Positions 16,925 through 25,945 of a stretch of 64,000 nt of DNA are shown here, piece by piece. Below the pieces are notes generated by a model, which was not told the DNA's origin, did not search any database, and was given only the letters and a program-made list of their open reading frames with translations. The translations under genes and the position numbers were made by a program. The stretch is from positions 62,001 through 126,000 of the forward strand of contig JAFYZT010000036.1 of NCBI GenBank assembly GCA_017548605.1. Direction: 5' to 3'. How positions within the stretch are numbered: position 1 is the first letter of the stretch; the number at the start of each line of letters is the position of its first letter. This DNA is from Prevotella sp. Its GTDB lineage: Bacteria; Bacteroidota; Bacteroidia; Bacteroidales; Bacteroidaceae.

Positions 16925-18400
16925 TTATTGCAAATCCGTTTTGGCTTCTACTGTCTCTGTTTCCTGAATCGCTTTTGTCGGTCCTATGCCTAAGGCGACG
17001 ATGGCACAACTCATAAAAGGACTTATTAAATTGAAAAAGCAGAATGGCAGGTAAACGATAGTGGGGATGCCTAACACGGTGCTCTGCGTCATACCACATG
17101 CTGTCCAGGGAACCAATACCGATGTGACGGTGGATGAGTCTTCCGTGCTACGGCTTAACAGTTCCGGGCGGTATCCCCGTTTCTTGTATTCTTCTCGGTA
17201 AATGGAGGAGTTCATGATGATGGAGAGGAACTGGTCGCCCATAATCATATTCAATGCCACACCCGACGTGACGGTCGAGGCCACCAGACTTGTCGTATGG
17301 CGCAGGTGACGAAGCAGAATGGAGGTCAGACTGCTCAGCATGCCGCTCGCGACCATGCACGCACCGAAGCACATAGCACAGATAATCAGCCAGATAGTAT
17401 TGAGCATGCCAGCCATGCCACGAGTGGCTACCAGTTCGTTAATCTCCGAGAAGCCCGTATCTACTTGTGTCGTTGAGTAACATACCTTCATGATACCCTT
17501 CATCAGCCCTTCGGCAGTGATAGCGGATGAGCCTCCGATGCCCGCCACCACCTCTGGCTGCAATAGCAAGGCACAAAGACAGGCGGTGATGGAAGAGAGT
17601 ATCAACGTGATGATGGAAGGCACTTTTTTATAAATCATCAATCCTGTGAGCAGCGGTACCACCATGGTCCATAAAGAGATGTTGAATGTATCTCCCAAGC
17701 CTTTCAGGTAACGGCCTGTTTCCAAAGCTTCACCATTGAACTGCAGACCGATAAACAGGTAGAGCAGCAGGGAAATGGTGATGCTGGGCACCGTGGTGTA
17801 CATCATGTATCGGATATGCGAGAAAAGGTCGGCTTTGGCCATCGAAGAGGCAAGGACGGTGGTGTCTGACATGGGCGACATCTTGTCGCCGAAATATGCG
17901 CCCGAAATGATGGCTCCAGCGCTTAAAGCCGGCGGGATGCCTATGGCGTTGCCCACACCCAACAGGGCTATGCCGATGGTGGCGATGGTGGTCCACGACG
18001 TGCCTGTCATGACAGAGATGAGCGACGAGATGATGCAGGCACATGGGAGAAAGAACATAGGTGTCATGAATTGAACACCATAATAGATAAGCGTAGGCAC
18101 CACCCCGCTGATCATCCATGTGCTCGACATCACTCCTATCATCAGAAGTATCAGTATGGAGATAGTCGCATCGCCAACGGTTTGCTGGAATGACTTTTCT
18201 AACTTTGACCACGGAACACGGTAATGGATGATGGAGATGGCGACACATACGCATGAGGCGATGATGAGAGCCAATTGACTCGCACCATTCAGCGCATCAT
18301 CGTGCATCCAAACAAGTATGACCACGATGAGCAATATCAATATGGCCAAAGGTATGAACGACACCAATGGATGGGGCCGTTGATTATCTGGTCGTTCCAT
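16925..18400 (-). CDS. Na+/H+ antiporter, NhaC family
   Basis: 491 residues with about twelve TM helices. The N-terminus PHPLVSFIPLAILILLIVVIL and the central TGTSWTTIATIGIALLGVGNAIGIPPALSAGAIISGAYFGDKMSPMSDTT block are characteristic of NhaC-type antiporters. The family exchanges Na+ for H+ (or malate/lactate plus H+ for lactate plus Na+ in relatives), so the exact substrates are not certain. The C-terminus is a short acidic cytoplasmic tail (ETETVEAKTDLQ). It is divergent from the YitT gene. Confidence 0.93.
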   Translation of the reverse strand: MERPDNQRPHPLVSFIPLAILILLIVVILVWMHDDALNGASQLALIIASCVCVAISIIHYRVPWSKLEKSFQQTVGDATISILILLMIGVMSSTWMISGVVPTLIYYGVQFMTPMFFLPCACIISSLISVMTGTSWTTIATIGIALLGVGNAIGIPPALSAGAIISGAYFGDKMSPMSDTTVLASSMAKADLFSHIRYMMYTTVPSITISLLLYLFIGLQFNGEALETGRYLKGLGDTFNISLWTMVVPLLTGLMIYKKVPSIITLILSSITACLCALLLQPEVVAGIGGSSAITAEGLMKGIMKVCYSTTQVDTGFSEINELVATRGMAGMLNTIWLIICAMCFGACMVASGMLSSLTSILLRHLRHTTSLVASTVTSGVALNMIMGDQFLSIIMNSSIYREEYKKRGYRPELLSRSTEDSSTVTSVLVPWTACGMTQSTVLGIPTIVYLPFCFFNLISPFMSCAIVALGIGPTKAIQETETVEAKTDLQ

Positions 18401-18420
18401 GGTCTTGCTGTCTTAGGGTG

Positions 18421-18428
18421 CAAAAATA
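18421..18428 (-). promoter_or_regulatory. nhaC-type gene -7 element
   Basis: The complement reads TATTTTTG, followed by CACCC, 20 bases before the ATG at 18400. Confidence 0.65.
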
Positions 18429-18532
18429 GTGATTTTTACCGATATTCCCATTGCCGCGTTGGCCTTTTTCTCCTTTTGCTTTTCCTGTATCTCCAAACTT
18501 CCACAACTCACATTGTTTTTCCATATAAAATG

Positions 18533-18563
18533 TTTGTAGGTTGGGAAAAATGACGTAATTTTG
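18533..18563 (+). promoter_or_regulatory. YitT gene promoter
   Basis: TTTG (18533-18536), 19 bases, then TAATTTTG (18556-18563). This is a textbook match to the Bacteroidota consensus. Confidence 0.8.
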
Positions 18564-18586
18564 CAACCATATTGAAATACACATTT

Positions 18587-19492
18587 ATGAACAAAAAGAC
18601 TTTGTTGGCCGAGTTGCACGACTATGTCATCATTTTCCTAGGCGTGTTTATCTGTGCTGCGGGATGGGTCATCTTCCTGTTGCCTAACCATATCATGACG
18701 GGCGGCACGGCCGGTATAGCATCTATCATCGAATGGGGAGCGGGCATAGACGTGGAATTCTCCTATCTGGCCATCAACATCATACTGCTGCTTATCGCAC
18801 TGAGAATTCTTGGATTGCGCTTCTGCATCAAGACGATATACGGTGTGCTCCTGTTCACCGCAGCCATACCGATACTACGTGGACTGATTGGCGAAAAACA
18901 ACTGCTTCACGACCAACTGTTTATGGCTACCGTCGTGGGTGCATGTTTCTGGGGTTGTGGCGTGGGAATGGCGCTCTCAGCGCATGGCAGCACGGGCGGT
19001 TCCGACATCGTGGCGGCAGTGGTCAACAAATACAAGGACATCTCGCTCGGCCATGTGCTGCTCATCACCGACCTGCTCATCATCACTTCGTCATACTTGG
19101 TGTTGCGCGACTGGGAACAGGTGATTTACGGTTATGTCATGCTTTTCATCTCCACGTTCTGCGTCGATCAGGTGGTGAACATGACACGCCGCTCAGTGCA
19201 GTTCTTCATCGTCACGGAGAAATACGAAGAGATGGGACAGCATATCAACAACCACATCCATCGTGGCTGTACGCTCATCAAAGGACAGGGAGTGTATTCG
19301 GGTCATGAGGTGAACATGCTCTTCGTGTTGGCACGACGCACGGAGTCGTCACGCATCTTCGCACTCATCAACGAGATCGACCCGGCGGCCTTCGTCTCCC
19401 AGAGTGCCGTCATCGGTGTCTACGGACAAGGCTTCGACCATTTCAAGCCCGGCCTGAAAAAACGTAAGAAACAACCAGAACAACAGGTGTAA
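18587..19492 (+). CDS. YitT family membrane protein (DUF161/DUF2179)
   Basis: 301 residues from the ATG at 18587, preferred over one at 18572 that would leave almost no leader after the promoter. The first 200 residues form five to six TM helices with the repeated motif HIMTGGTAGIASII and SAHGSTGGSDIVAAVV, typical of YitT. The C-terminal cytoplasmic DUF2179 domain (FFIVTEKYEEMGQHINNHIHRGCTLIKGQGVYSGHE) is a ferredoxin-like fold. The transported substrate is unknown. It ends in a basic tail. Confidence 0.92.
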   Translation: MNKKTLLAELHDYVIIFLGVFICAAGWVIFLLPNHIMTGGTAGIASIIEWGAGIDVEFSYLAINIILLLIALRILGLRFCIKTIYGVLLFTAAIPILRGLIGEKQLLHDQLFMATVVGACFWGCGVGMALSAHGSTGGSDIVAAVVNKYKDISLGHVLLITDLLIITSSYLVLRDWEQVIYGYVMLFISTFCVDQVVNMTRRSVQFFIVTEKYEEMGQHINNHIHRGCTLIKGQGVYSGHEVNMLFVLARRTESSRIFALINEIDPAAFVSQSAVIGVYGQGFDHFKPGLKKRKKQPEQQV

Positions 19493-19530
19493 TCAATCAT
19501 ACAGCTTAAACCTACTAAAACCTAAATAAT

Positions 19531-21063
19531 ATGAAAAAGTATCTATTATTGATGATGATGGCATTTGCCCTGTCCATGACAGCCAATGCCCAACTGTTGC
19601 GCACAACGGTCGCACAAGGCGAGATAGAAGGAGTGGAGCAATCGGGCTTCGCGCTCTACAAGGCCATTCCCTACGCTGAACCACCTGTGGGCGACCTGCG
19701 GTGGAAAGCACCGGTGCCCAAGAAACCATGGAAAGGGGTGTACAAGGCTGAACAATGGGGAGCACGTCCGCCGCAGCCCACCGATCCCAACCAGAACGGC
19801 AATGAGATACCGATGAGCGAGGATTGCCTCTACCTGAGCGTGATGACGCCGGCGAAGTCGGCAACAGAAAAACTGCCTGTCTTTGTCATGATTCATGGCG
19901 GTGGATTTACCACGGGCTCATACAGTGGCACGCAGGAGAGCTTCGTGCGCGAGGGCATCATTTATGTCAGCATCGAATACCGTCTGGGCGTATTGGGATT
20001 TATGGCCCATCCCGAACTGGCCAAGGAGTCGGAGCGAGGCATTTCGGGCAACTACGGCATGATGGACCAGGTGCTGGCCTTGCGGTGGATACACGATAAT
20101 ATCTCTGCTTTCGGCGGCGACCCCGACAAGGTGACCATCGCTGGTGAGTCGGCGGGTGGCATCTCGGTGAGCATCCTCTGTGCCTCGCCTCTGTGCCGTG
20201 GCTTGTTCCGTGCAGCTATCAGTGAGAGCGGCAGCTCGTTCTGGCCGGTGGCCGACAAGAGGGGCGGTAATACGGCGATGTGCCGTGCCAAGGCTGCGGA
20301 ACAGACGGGTGCTGACGTGCAAAAGCGGTTGGGCAAGAAAAACATCAAACAACTGCGCAAGGTGCCGTTCCAGACCTTGCTTGACAGTTGTCGTATGGAG
20401 CAGTTCTGGCCGGTGGTCGATGGCTATGTCATCACCGACGACCAGTACAAACTCTACGAAGCGGGACAATATAATGACGTGGATGTGATTATCGGCACCA
20501 ACTCTGATGAGGGCTCAATGTTCTCTCGCCCCATGCCGGTGGAGGTGTATCGCCAACAGGCAAAGCAGGTGTATGGCGACTGGGCCGACAGGCTGATGGA
20601 AATCTATCCCGCCACCAATGAACAGGAGGTGTACTTCGCCATGTCCGATATCTTCCGCGACGGTAGCTTCGCCTGGGGCACCTACGCCTGGGCCAACCTG
20701 CAGAGCAAGACGGGCAAGGGTAGGGTGTATATGTATTACTTCGACCAGGATTCGGAGAACACCATCCTTCGCAGTTTCAAGGGTGGTGCCAGCCATGTGG
20801 CGGAGATGCCGTTTATCTATGGCTATAAGTTTGGCAGCGGGAAGATGACCGATACCGAACACCGTATGTTGGATATCATGTCGCAGTATTGGATAAACTT
20901 CACCAAGACGGGCGACCCCAATGGTGGCACGTTACCGTATTGGACCACCTATTGTCAGGGCGCCCCCACCGTGATGGTCATCCGTAACGGTTTCCACCTC
21001 GACAAAGTGCAGAACCAACCGCAAATGGATTTCTTCGAAGAATTCTTCAAGAGCCGACGCTAA
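19531..21063 (+). CDS. Secreted type B carboxylesterase
   Basis: 510 residues with a signal peptide (MKKYLLLMMMAFALSMTANA). The alpha/beta hydrolase of the carboxylesterase/cholinesterase family has the nucleophile Ser207 in GESAGG, the oxyanion-hole motif HGGGFTTGSY, the second signature EDCLYLSV, an acidic residue in GTNSDEGSMF and the histidine in GGASHVAEMPF. It probably hydrolyses esters in the periplasm or outside; relatives act on xylan acetyl or feruloyl groups, which is inference here. It is followed by an esterase gene on the opposite strand, with a shared bidirectional terminator between them. Confidence 0.93.
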   Translation: MKKYLLLMMMAFALSMTANAQLLRTTVAQGEIEGVEQSGFALYKAIPYAEPPVGDLRWKAPVPKKPWKGVYKAEQWGARPPQPTDPNQNGNEIPMSEDCLYLSVMTPAKSATEKLPVFVMIHGGGFTTGSYSGTQESFVREGIIYVSIEYRLGVLGFMAHPELAKESERGISGNYGMMDQVLALRWIHDNISAFGGDPDKVTIAGESAGGISVSILCASPLCRGLFRAAISESGSSFWPVADKRGGNTAMCRAKAAEQTGADVQKRLGKKNIKQLRKVPFQTLLDSCRMEQFWPVVDGYVITDDQYKLYEAGQYNDVDVIIGTNSDEGSMFSRPMPVEVYRQQAKQVYGDWADRLMEIYPATNEQEVYFAMSDIFRDGSFAWGTYAWANLQSKTGKGRVYMYYFDQDSENTILRSFKGGASHVAEMPFIYGYKFGSGKMTDTEHRMLDIMSQYWINFTKTGDPNGGTLPYWTTYCQGAPTVMVIRNGFHLDKVQNQPQMDFFEEFFKSRR

Positions 21064-21099
21064 AGGTTCAAAGGAACTTTTCGTTTCGCTGAAAAATAA

Positions 21100-21132
21100 A
21101 AGGGACAATAGCACTCAAAGCTATTGTCCCTT
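21100..21132. terminator. Bidirectional terminator between converging esterase genes
   Basis: AAGGGACAATAGC (21100-21112) pairs with 21120-21132 over a 7-nt loop. Confidence 0.8.
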
Positions 21133-21136
21133 CTCT

Positions 21137-21197
21137 TACTAATACCTCCCTCTATCTTCCTTTTCCTCCCTTTAACTCCCTTTAATTAACTCCCTGG
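21137..21197. repeat. GGGAGTTAA array spanning the esterase stop codon
   Basis: On the minus strand GGGAGTTAA at 21194-21186 encodes Gly-Ser-stop. The same 9-mer recurs at 21180-21172, and shorter GGGAGG units continue to about 21146. Confidence 0.8.
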
Positions 21198-23039
21198 ATT
21201 AAACCTTTCCAACAGCTTGACCAGGGCTTCACGACGTTCCGGCCATGTCTTGTAGTCGTCGGCACGTAGCGTGGTACCTCTCGGACCGTTCTCATTGTCG
21301 GTCACCACTATCATGAAAGGCTGGGCTTTGCCTTCGCCAATCAACTTGTCGGCAATGGCATTCACACCGCCTGTCTTGAACCAACTCTCCCATGTGTCGT
21401 TCGCACCGGGTACGAGGTTGACGGTGAACATCTGGGTCCCAGGTGTCCATGTCGGCGGCAGATATACTGCCACATGCTGGTTCAGGTCGTAGCAGACACG
21501 GCCATGCTCCACGGCGGTCATCGCCACCATGTCGTACGACTGTGCCGGATGACTGGAGATGCTGTATTTGAACCCTTTGTCGGGCGAGAGCAGCATGTTG
21601 TAGGCATCGGCCACTCGGATGCCGTCAACCACGAAGCAGTATTTGAACACCTTGGTGAAATTGTCCTTGATGGTGACGCTCCAGATACCGTCGGCATCTT
21701 TCACCATCGCCACGGGCTCGTTGAGCAGCTCACTCTCAAACAACACCTGTTTGGCGTCTGGTGCCTTGCAGCGGAACACGATGCCGTTACTTTGATATTC
21801 GGGTGAAATGATGGGCTTGGGGAACAGTCGGGCCATCACACTGGGTGTGAAGGCTTCTTCCTTGCCTGTGGCGGCCGGTGCTGGCTTGCCGTTGCGCATG
21901 GCTTGCTCGCACTTGTCAGGCTTGAACAGCAGACGCAGGGTCTTGTCGAGGAAATACTTGGCGTTCATCCAGGTATGACCGAACTTGTCGGTGGTGAACT
22001 CCTTCACCGAGCGGATGCCTTTATCGTCGAGGAACTGCATGTAGTCACGGGCAGTGCCGTAGAGGAAATCGTCAGTGCCCACACCCAACCAGAACAGGTG
22101 TATCTTGCTGTTCGTGTCGGCGGCATTGTCATAGACGCTGGACAGGTTGGTCATGGTGAACGAACTGTAGGAACAGAGATATGAGAACAGGTCAAGATGC
22201 ATCAATCCGTTCATTAGTCCTTGGTTGCCGCCACGTGAGAAACCGCCGATGGCACGGTGGTCACGGTCGTTGATGGTGCGGTAATGGCTCTCCACATACG
22301 GCATCAGGTCGCTCGTCAGGTCGTTACTGAACACATCGTTTCCGAAGCTCAGCTGTGGCATGCCGTCATCGTTGGCCTTCGGGGGCAACAACTTGGCGGG
22401 GTTGCCGTAGGGAAGCACGATAATCATCTCTTCGGCGGCTCCCTCGGCCAGCAGGTTATCCATGATATAGTTCATGCGACCGACCTTGTAATACACCTCT
22501 TCGGTGTCGGTGGTGCCGCTGATGAGGTAGAACACGGGATAACGCTTCCCGGGCTGCTCATAGTAGCTTGGCGGCAGATAGACGACGGCTTGGTTCACAC
22601 CACCCAGGTTCTTCGAGTTATAGTAGATATACTCCACGATGCCATGCGGCACATTACGGATGTCGTGGATGAGCGAACCGCTGCGTGAAGGTATCTCCAG
22701 CAGACTGTTCTTGAAACCCTCGTTGGGGAAATACTGGGCGTTCTGGTCGTCCATCACACTCACACCGTCCACCTCGAAATGATAGGGGTACATGTCGGGT
22801 GCAGCAGGTCCCAAGGTAATGGTCCACAGACCGTTGGCATCGCGCTTCATGTCATGCTTCCCGGCGAACTGCACATCGACGGCCACCTTTTGGGCTTTGT
22901 CGGCGCGGTACTGGAAGGTTACGGTGCCATCATCGTTGCAGATGGTGGAGGGCTGGGCAATGCCCAGGCAGGGAAGGGCCATCATCATACTCGTTACGAT
23001 GGCTGTCTTCTTCCACATGGTTCTTTTGGCGTTCTTCAT
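21186..23039 (-). CDS. Secreted esterase with two E-set/esterase units, the second incomplete
   Basis: 617 residues. A signal peptide (about 1-28) is followed by an E-set beta-sandwich (GTVTFQYRADKAQKVAVDVQF). A feruloyl/acetyl-xylan esterase-like alpha/beta hydrolase follows at about 120-370, with nucleophile Ser268 in GGFSRGG and HTWMNAK supplying the likely histidine. A linker (PAPAATGKEEA) leads into a second E-set (GIVFRCKAPDAKQVLFE). A second hydrolase start (VAVYLPPTWTPG through AQPFMIVV) stops about 50 residues later without a GxSxGG. The protein therefore looks like a tandem duplication whose second catalytic half is lost. It probably acts on plant polysaccharide esters (inferred). 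Confidence 0.88.
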   Translation of the reverse strand: MKNAKRTMWKKTAIVTSMMMALPCLGIAQPSTICNDDGTVTFQYRADKAQKVAVDVQFAGKHDMKRDANGLWTITLGPAAPDMYPYHFEVDGVSVMDDQNAQYFPNEGFKNSLLEIPSRSGSLIHDIRNVPHGIVEYIYYNSKNLGGVNQAVVYLPPSYYEQPGKRYPVFYLISGTTDTEEVYYKVGRMNYIMDNLLAEGAAEEMIIVLPYGNPAKLLPPKANDDGMPQLSFGNDVFSNDLTSDLMPYVESHYRTINDRDHRAIGGFSRGGNQGLMNGLMHLDLFSYLCSYSSFTMTNLSSVYDNAADTNSKIHLFWLGVGTDDFLYGTARDYMQFLDDKGIRSVKEFTTDKFGHTWMNAKYFLDKTLRLLFKPDKCEQAMRNGKPAPAATGKEEAFTPSVMARLFPKPIISPEYQSNGIVFRCKAPDAKQVLFESELLNEPVAMVKDADGIWSVTIKDNFTKVFKYCFVVDGIRVADAYNMLLSPDKGFKYSISSHPAQSYDMVAMTAVEHGRVCYDLNQHVAVYLPPTWTPGTQMFTVNLVPGANDTWESWFKTGGVNAIADKLIGEGKAQPFMIVVTDNENGPRGTTLRADDYKTWPERREALVKLLERFNPGS

Positions 23040-23077
23040 TATTGCTTATGGGTTAGTTTGTTGATAATCACTGTTAA

Positions 23078-24775
23078 TCATTCGTCCATCAGCTTGCGGT
23101 AGCGCATACGCTTGGGCTCTTCCAGTCCCAGACGCATGGCTTTGTTGGCTTCGTACTCGCTGTAGTTACCCTCGAAATAGAACACGTTGCCGTCGCCCTC
23201 GAAGGCGAGGATATGGGTACAGATACGGTCGAGGAACCAACGGTCGTGACTGATGACGACGGCACAGCCGGCAAAGGCTTCCAAACCTTCCTCCAGGGCA
23301 CGAAGGGTATTCACGTCGATGTCGTTCGTGGGCTCGTCAAGCAACAGCACGTTGCCTTCCTGCTTCAGCGCGATGGCCAGCTGCAGACGGTTGCGCTCGC
23401 CACCCGACAGCACGCCGCATTTCTTCTCTTGGTCAACACCGGTAAAGTTGAAACGCGACAGGTAGGCACGCACATTCACGTCCCTGCCGCCCATGCGTAT
23501 CGTCTCGTTGCCGCCGCTCACCGTCTGGTAAACACTGCGGTCGGGCATGATGTCTTTATGCTGCTGATCCACATAGCTGAGCTTCACGGTCTCGCCCACC
23601 TCGAAGGTGCCGCTGTCAGCCTGTTCCATGCCCATAATCATACGGAACAGGGTGGTCTTGCCGGCTCCGTTGGGTCCGATGACACCGACGATGCCGTTGG
23701 GGGGTAACATGAAATTGAGGTCGTTGAACAGCACCTTCTCACCAAAGGCCTTGGCCACATGCACAGCCTCTATTACCTTGTTGCCCAGACGCGGACCGTT
23801 GGGGATGAAGATTTCCAATTTCTCTTCTTTCTGCTTCTGTTCCTCGTTGAGCATCTTGTCGTAGGAGTTCAGACGGGCCTTACCCTTGGCATGGCGGGCC
23901 TTCGGGGCCATGCGCACCCATTCCAGCTCGCGCTCCAATGTCTTGCGCCGCTTCGAGGCGGTCTTCTCTTCCAAGGCCAGCCGCTGACTCTTCTGCTCCA
24001 GCCACGACGAGTAGTTACCCTTCCAGGGGATGCCCTCGCCACGGTCGAGTTCCAGAATCCATTCCGCCACATCGTCGAGGAAATATCGGTCATGGGTCAC
24101 GGCAATCACGGTACCCTCATATTGCTGCAGGTGCTGCTCCAACCAGTCGATGGATTCGGCATCGAGGTGGTTGGTGGGCTCGTCGAGCAACAGCACGTCG
24201 GGTTTCTGTAACAGCAGACGGCAGAGTGCCACACGCCGGCGCTCGCCGCCGGAGAGGTGCTGCACCCCTTGGTCGCCCGGAGGACAGTTCAGCGCGGCCA
24301 TGGCACGGTCGAGCTTCGAGTCCATGTTCCACGCGTCGGTGGCATCGATGATGTCCTGTAACTCGGCCTGACGACTCATCAGCTTGTCCATCTTGTCGGG
24401 GTCTTCGTAATACTCCGGCTCACCGAATTTCTTGTTGATTTCGTCGTATTCGGCCAGGGCATCATACACGTGCTGCACACCTTCCATCACGTTTTCCTTC
24501 ACCGTCTTCGTCTCGTTGAGCGGCGGGTCCTGCGGAAGGTAACCAACCGAGTAGCCGGGACTCCACACCACCTGTCCTTGGTACTGCTGGTCCAGTCCGG
24601 CGATAATCTTCATCAACGTCGACTTACCGGCACCGTTTAAACCGATAATACCTATCTTAGCCCCGTAGAAGAAGCTAAGATAGATATTCTTGAGCACTTG
24701 TTTTTGGTTCTGTTGGATGGTCTTGCTCAGTCCGACCATCGAGAAAATAATTTTCTTGTCGTCTACTGTTGCCAT
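23078..24775 (-). CDS. ettA: Energy-dependent translational throttle ABC-F protein EttA
   Basis: 565 residues, normal for EttA. It is a soluble ABC-F ATPase that binds the ribosomal E site and gates the first steps of elongation according to ATP level. There are two ATPase domains: Walker A GLNGAGKST and GPNGAGKTT, signatures LSGGERRRVALCRLLL and LSGGERNRLQLAIALK, Walker B LLLDEPTNHLD and LLLDEPTNDID. The linker with RRKTLERELEWVRMAPKARHAKGKARL matches the EttA P-site tRNA interaction motif region. No membrane domains are present. Confidence 0.96.
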   Translation of the reverse strand: MATVDDKKIIFSMVGLSKTIQQNQKQVLKNIYLSFFYGAKIGIIGLNGAGKSTLMKIIAGLDQQYQGQVVWSPGYSVGYLPQDPPLNETKTVKENVMEGVQHVYDALAEYDEINKKFGEPEYYEDPDKMDKLMSRQAELQDIIDATDAWNMDSKLDRAMAALNCPPGDQGVQHLSGGERRRVALCRLLLQKPDVLLLDEPTNHLDAESIDWLEQHLQQYEGTVIAVTHDRYFLDDVAEWILELDRGEGIPWKGNYSSWLEQKSQRLALEEKTASKRRKTLERELEWVRMAPKARHAKGKARLNSYDKMLNEEQKQKEEKLEIFIPNGPRLGNKVIEAVHVAKAFGEKVLFNDLNFMLPPNGIVGVIGPNGAGKTTLFRMIMGMEQADSGTFEVGETVKLSYVDQQHKDIMPDRSVYQTVSGGNETIRMGGRDVNVRAYLSRFNFTGVDQEKKCGVLSGGERNRLQLAIALKQEGNVLLLDEPTNDIDVNTLRALEEGLEAFAGCAVVISHDRWFLDRICTHILAFEGDGNVFYFEGNYSEYEANKAMRLGLEEPKRMRYRKLMDE

Positions 24776-24804
24776 ATAATATGGTTTAGTGTTTGCTTAG
24801 TGCC

Positions 24805-24832
24805 CCCTCCCTTTGGGAGGGCCGGGGTGGGT
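24805..24832 (-). repeat. G-rich hairpin element
   Basis: CCCTCCCTTTGGGAGGG followed by CCGGGGTGGGT. It ends 1 nt before the stop of the 310-residue gene. Confidence 0.85.
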
Positions 24833-24833
24833 A

Positions 24834-25766
24834 TCAATAAGAGAACACATAGTCATAGCTGTAGGTGCGCACATATATCCGGTTGCCCTTGGCAATCACT
24901 TGTTCCGGTGCTTTTTTCAGGTAGATTTTCTGCACGCGCTGTCCGCTATATTTGTCCACCACATACAGATAGTCGGATTCAAAGGAACTGCCGTAGCCGC
25001 AGATGATGGAGTTGCCAATAATCTCGATACTCGAACTACAGGTCTTTTTCTCCGAGGTCCACAGAATCTCGTTGGTGCGCAGGTCGATGGCGGATAGGTA
25101 GCCGTTCTGTTCATCACTGATTTTACCATAGTAGTCGCTGTAAGAGTTGTGGCTTACATACATGATGTTACCCTCAATCCTCACGAATCCTACGCCGGAA
25201 ATGCCGCAGGGGTTATTCACGCCTGGTGGTATCTTGAACCTTTCAAAGTCGTAGGCTTTATAGATGGTCTGCAACGAGGGGTCGGCAATGACCAGCTTGG
25301 TGGCCTCGGCATAGTAGGGACCGTATGTCACTACCGAATATCCGTCGGTGTTGTAGCGGCAGCGCGGACGTATCTCTTCATTGGGCTCGTTGGGGAATGC
25401 CTCTTCTGACCGCTTCAGGCCGTTACGCTCGAACCACTCTTCATCGTCGGTGATGCCGTTCTCGCGGCACGACACCTGGCGCAGCGTCAACTGTTTGCGG
25501 CTCATGTCGCGCTTGAGCACGTACCCATTGAAGTCGAGCGGAGTCAACATCACGAAGTTGTTATCGAGGTTATAGAGATTGAACGTGCCGGATGGCTGCA
25601 GTCTGTAGGCCGACAGGAAGTCTGCGTCGCGCTGTGGATGACTCACCAGACGGGAGGTTGCCGTGGTCCGTCTTTTCTGCGTCTTCCGCTTCTGTGCGCT
25701 TACCTGTCCGGGAATCATCAGGCATGCTAATGCCAGGATGACCATTATTCTCGTGTTCCTTTTCAT
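24834..25766 (-). CDS. Secreted protein of unknown function, twin copy 1
   Basis: 310 residues. The signal peptide MKRNTRIMVILALACLMIPGQVSA is followed by a basic patch (QKRKTQKRRTT). The C-terminal half has propeller-like strands: GFVRIEGNIMYVSH, GYLSAIDLRTNEILWTSE, SSIEIIGNSIICGYG, DYLYVVDKYSGQRVQKIYL and VIAKGNRIYVRTYSYDYVFSY. The LRTNEILWT and DKYSGQRV units resemble PQQ/WD-like blades, but with only three or four it is not a full propeller. The neighbouring gene is a close paralogue. The function is unknown. Confidence 0.8.
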   Translation of the reverse strand: MKRNTRIMVILALACLMIPGQVSAQKRKTQKRRTTATSRLVSHPQRDADFLSAYRLQPSGTFNLYNLDNNFVMLTPLDFNGYVLKRDMSRKQLTLRQVSCRENGITDDEEWFERNGLKRSEEAFPNEPNEEIRPRCRYNTDGYSVVTYGPYYAEATKLVIADPSLQTIYKAYDFERFKIPPGVNNPCGISGVGFVRIEGNIMYVSHNSYSDYYGKISDEQNGYLSAIDLRTNEILWTSEKKTCSSSIEIIGNSIICGYGSSFESDYLYVVDKYSGQRVQKIYLKKAPEQVIAKGNRIYVRTYSYDYVFSY

Positions 25767-25806
25767 AATAGTAAGTGTTTGATAGTGGATATTTTCTATT
25801 GTTTTG

Positions 25807-25814
25807 CAAATATA
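25807..25814 (-). promoter_or_regulatory. Promoter -7 element of twin copy 1
   Basis: The complement reads TATATTTG, 40 bases upstream of the ATG at 25766. Confidence 0.65.
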
Positions 25815-25916
25815 GCGTTTTTCCCGTTAATATGCAATTTATATTTCATTACTTTTTACTTTTTCCCCTCCTTTTACTTCTCACCTCTTACCCCTCACCC
25901 CTCACCCCTTCACTCC

Positions 25917-25944
25917 CCCTCCCTTTGGGAGGGTCGGGGTGGGT
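25917..25944 (-). repeat. G-rich hairpin element
   Basis: CCCTCCCTTTGGGAGGG followed by TCGGGGTGGGT. It ends 1 nt before the stop of twin copy 2. CTCACCCCTT-type units precede it on the plus strand (25880-25916). Confidence 0.85.
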
Positions 25945-25945
25945 A

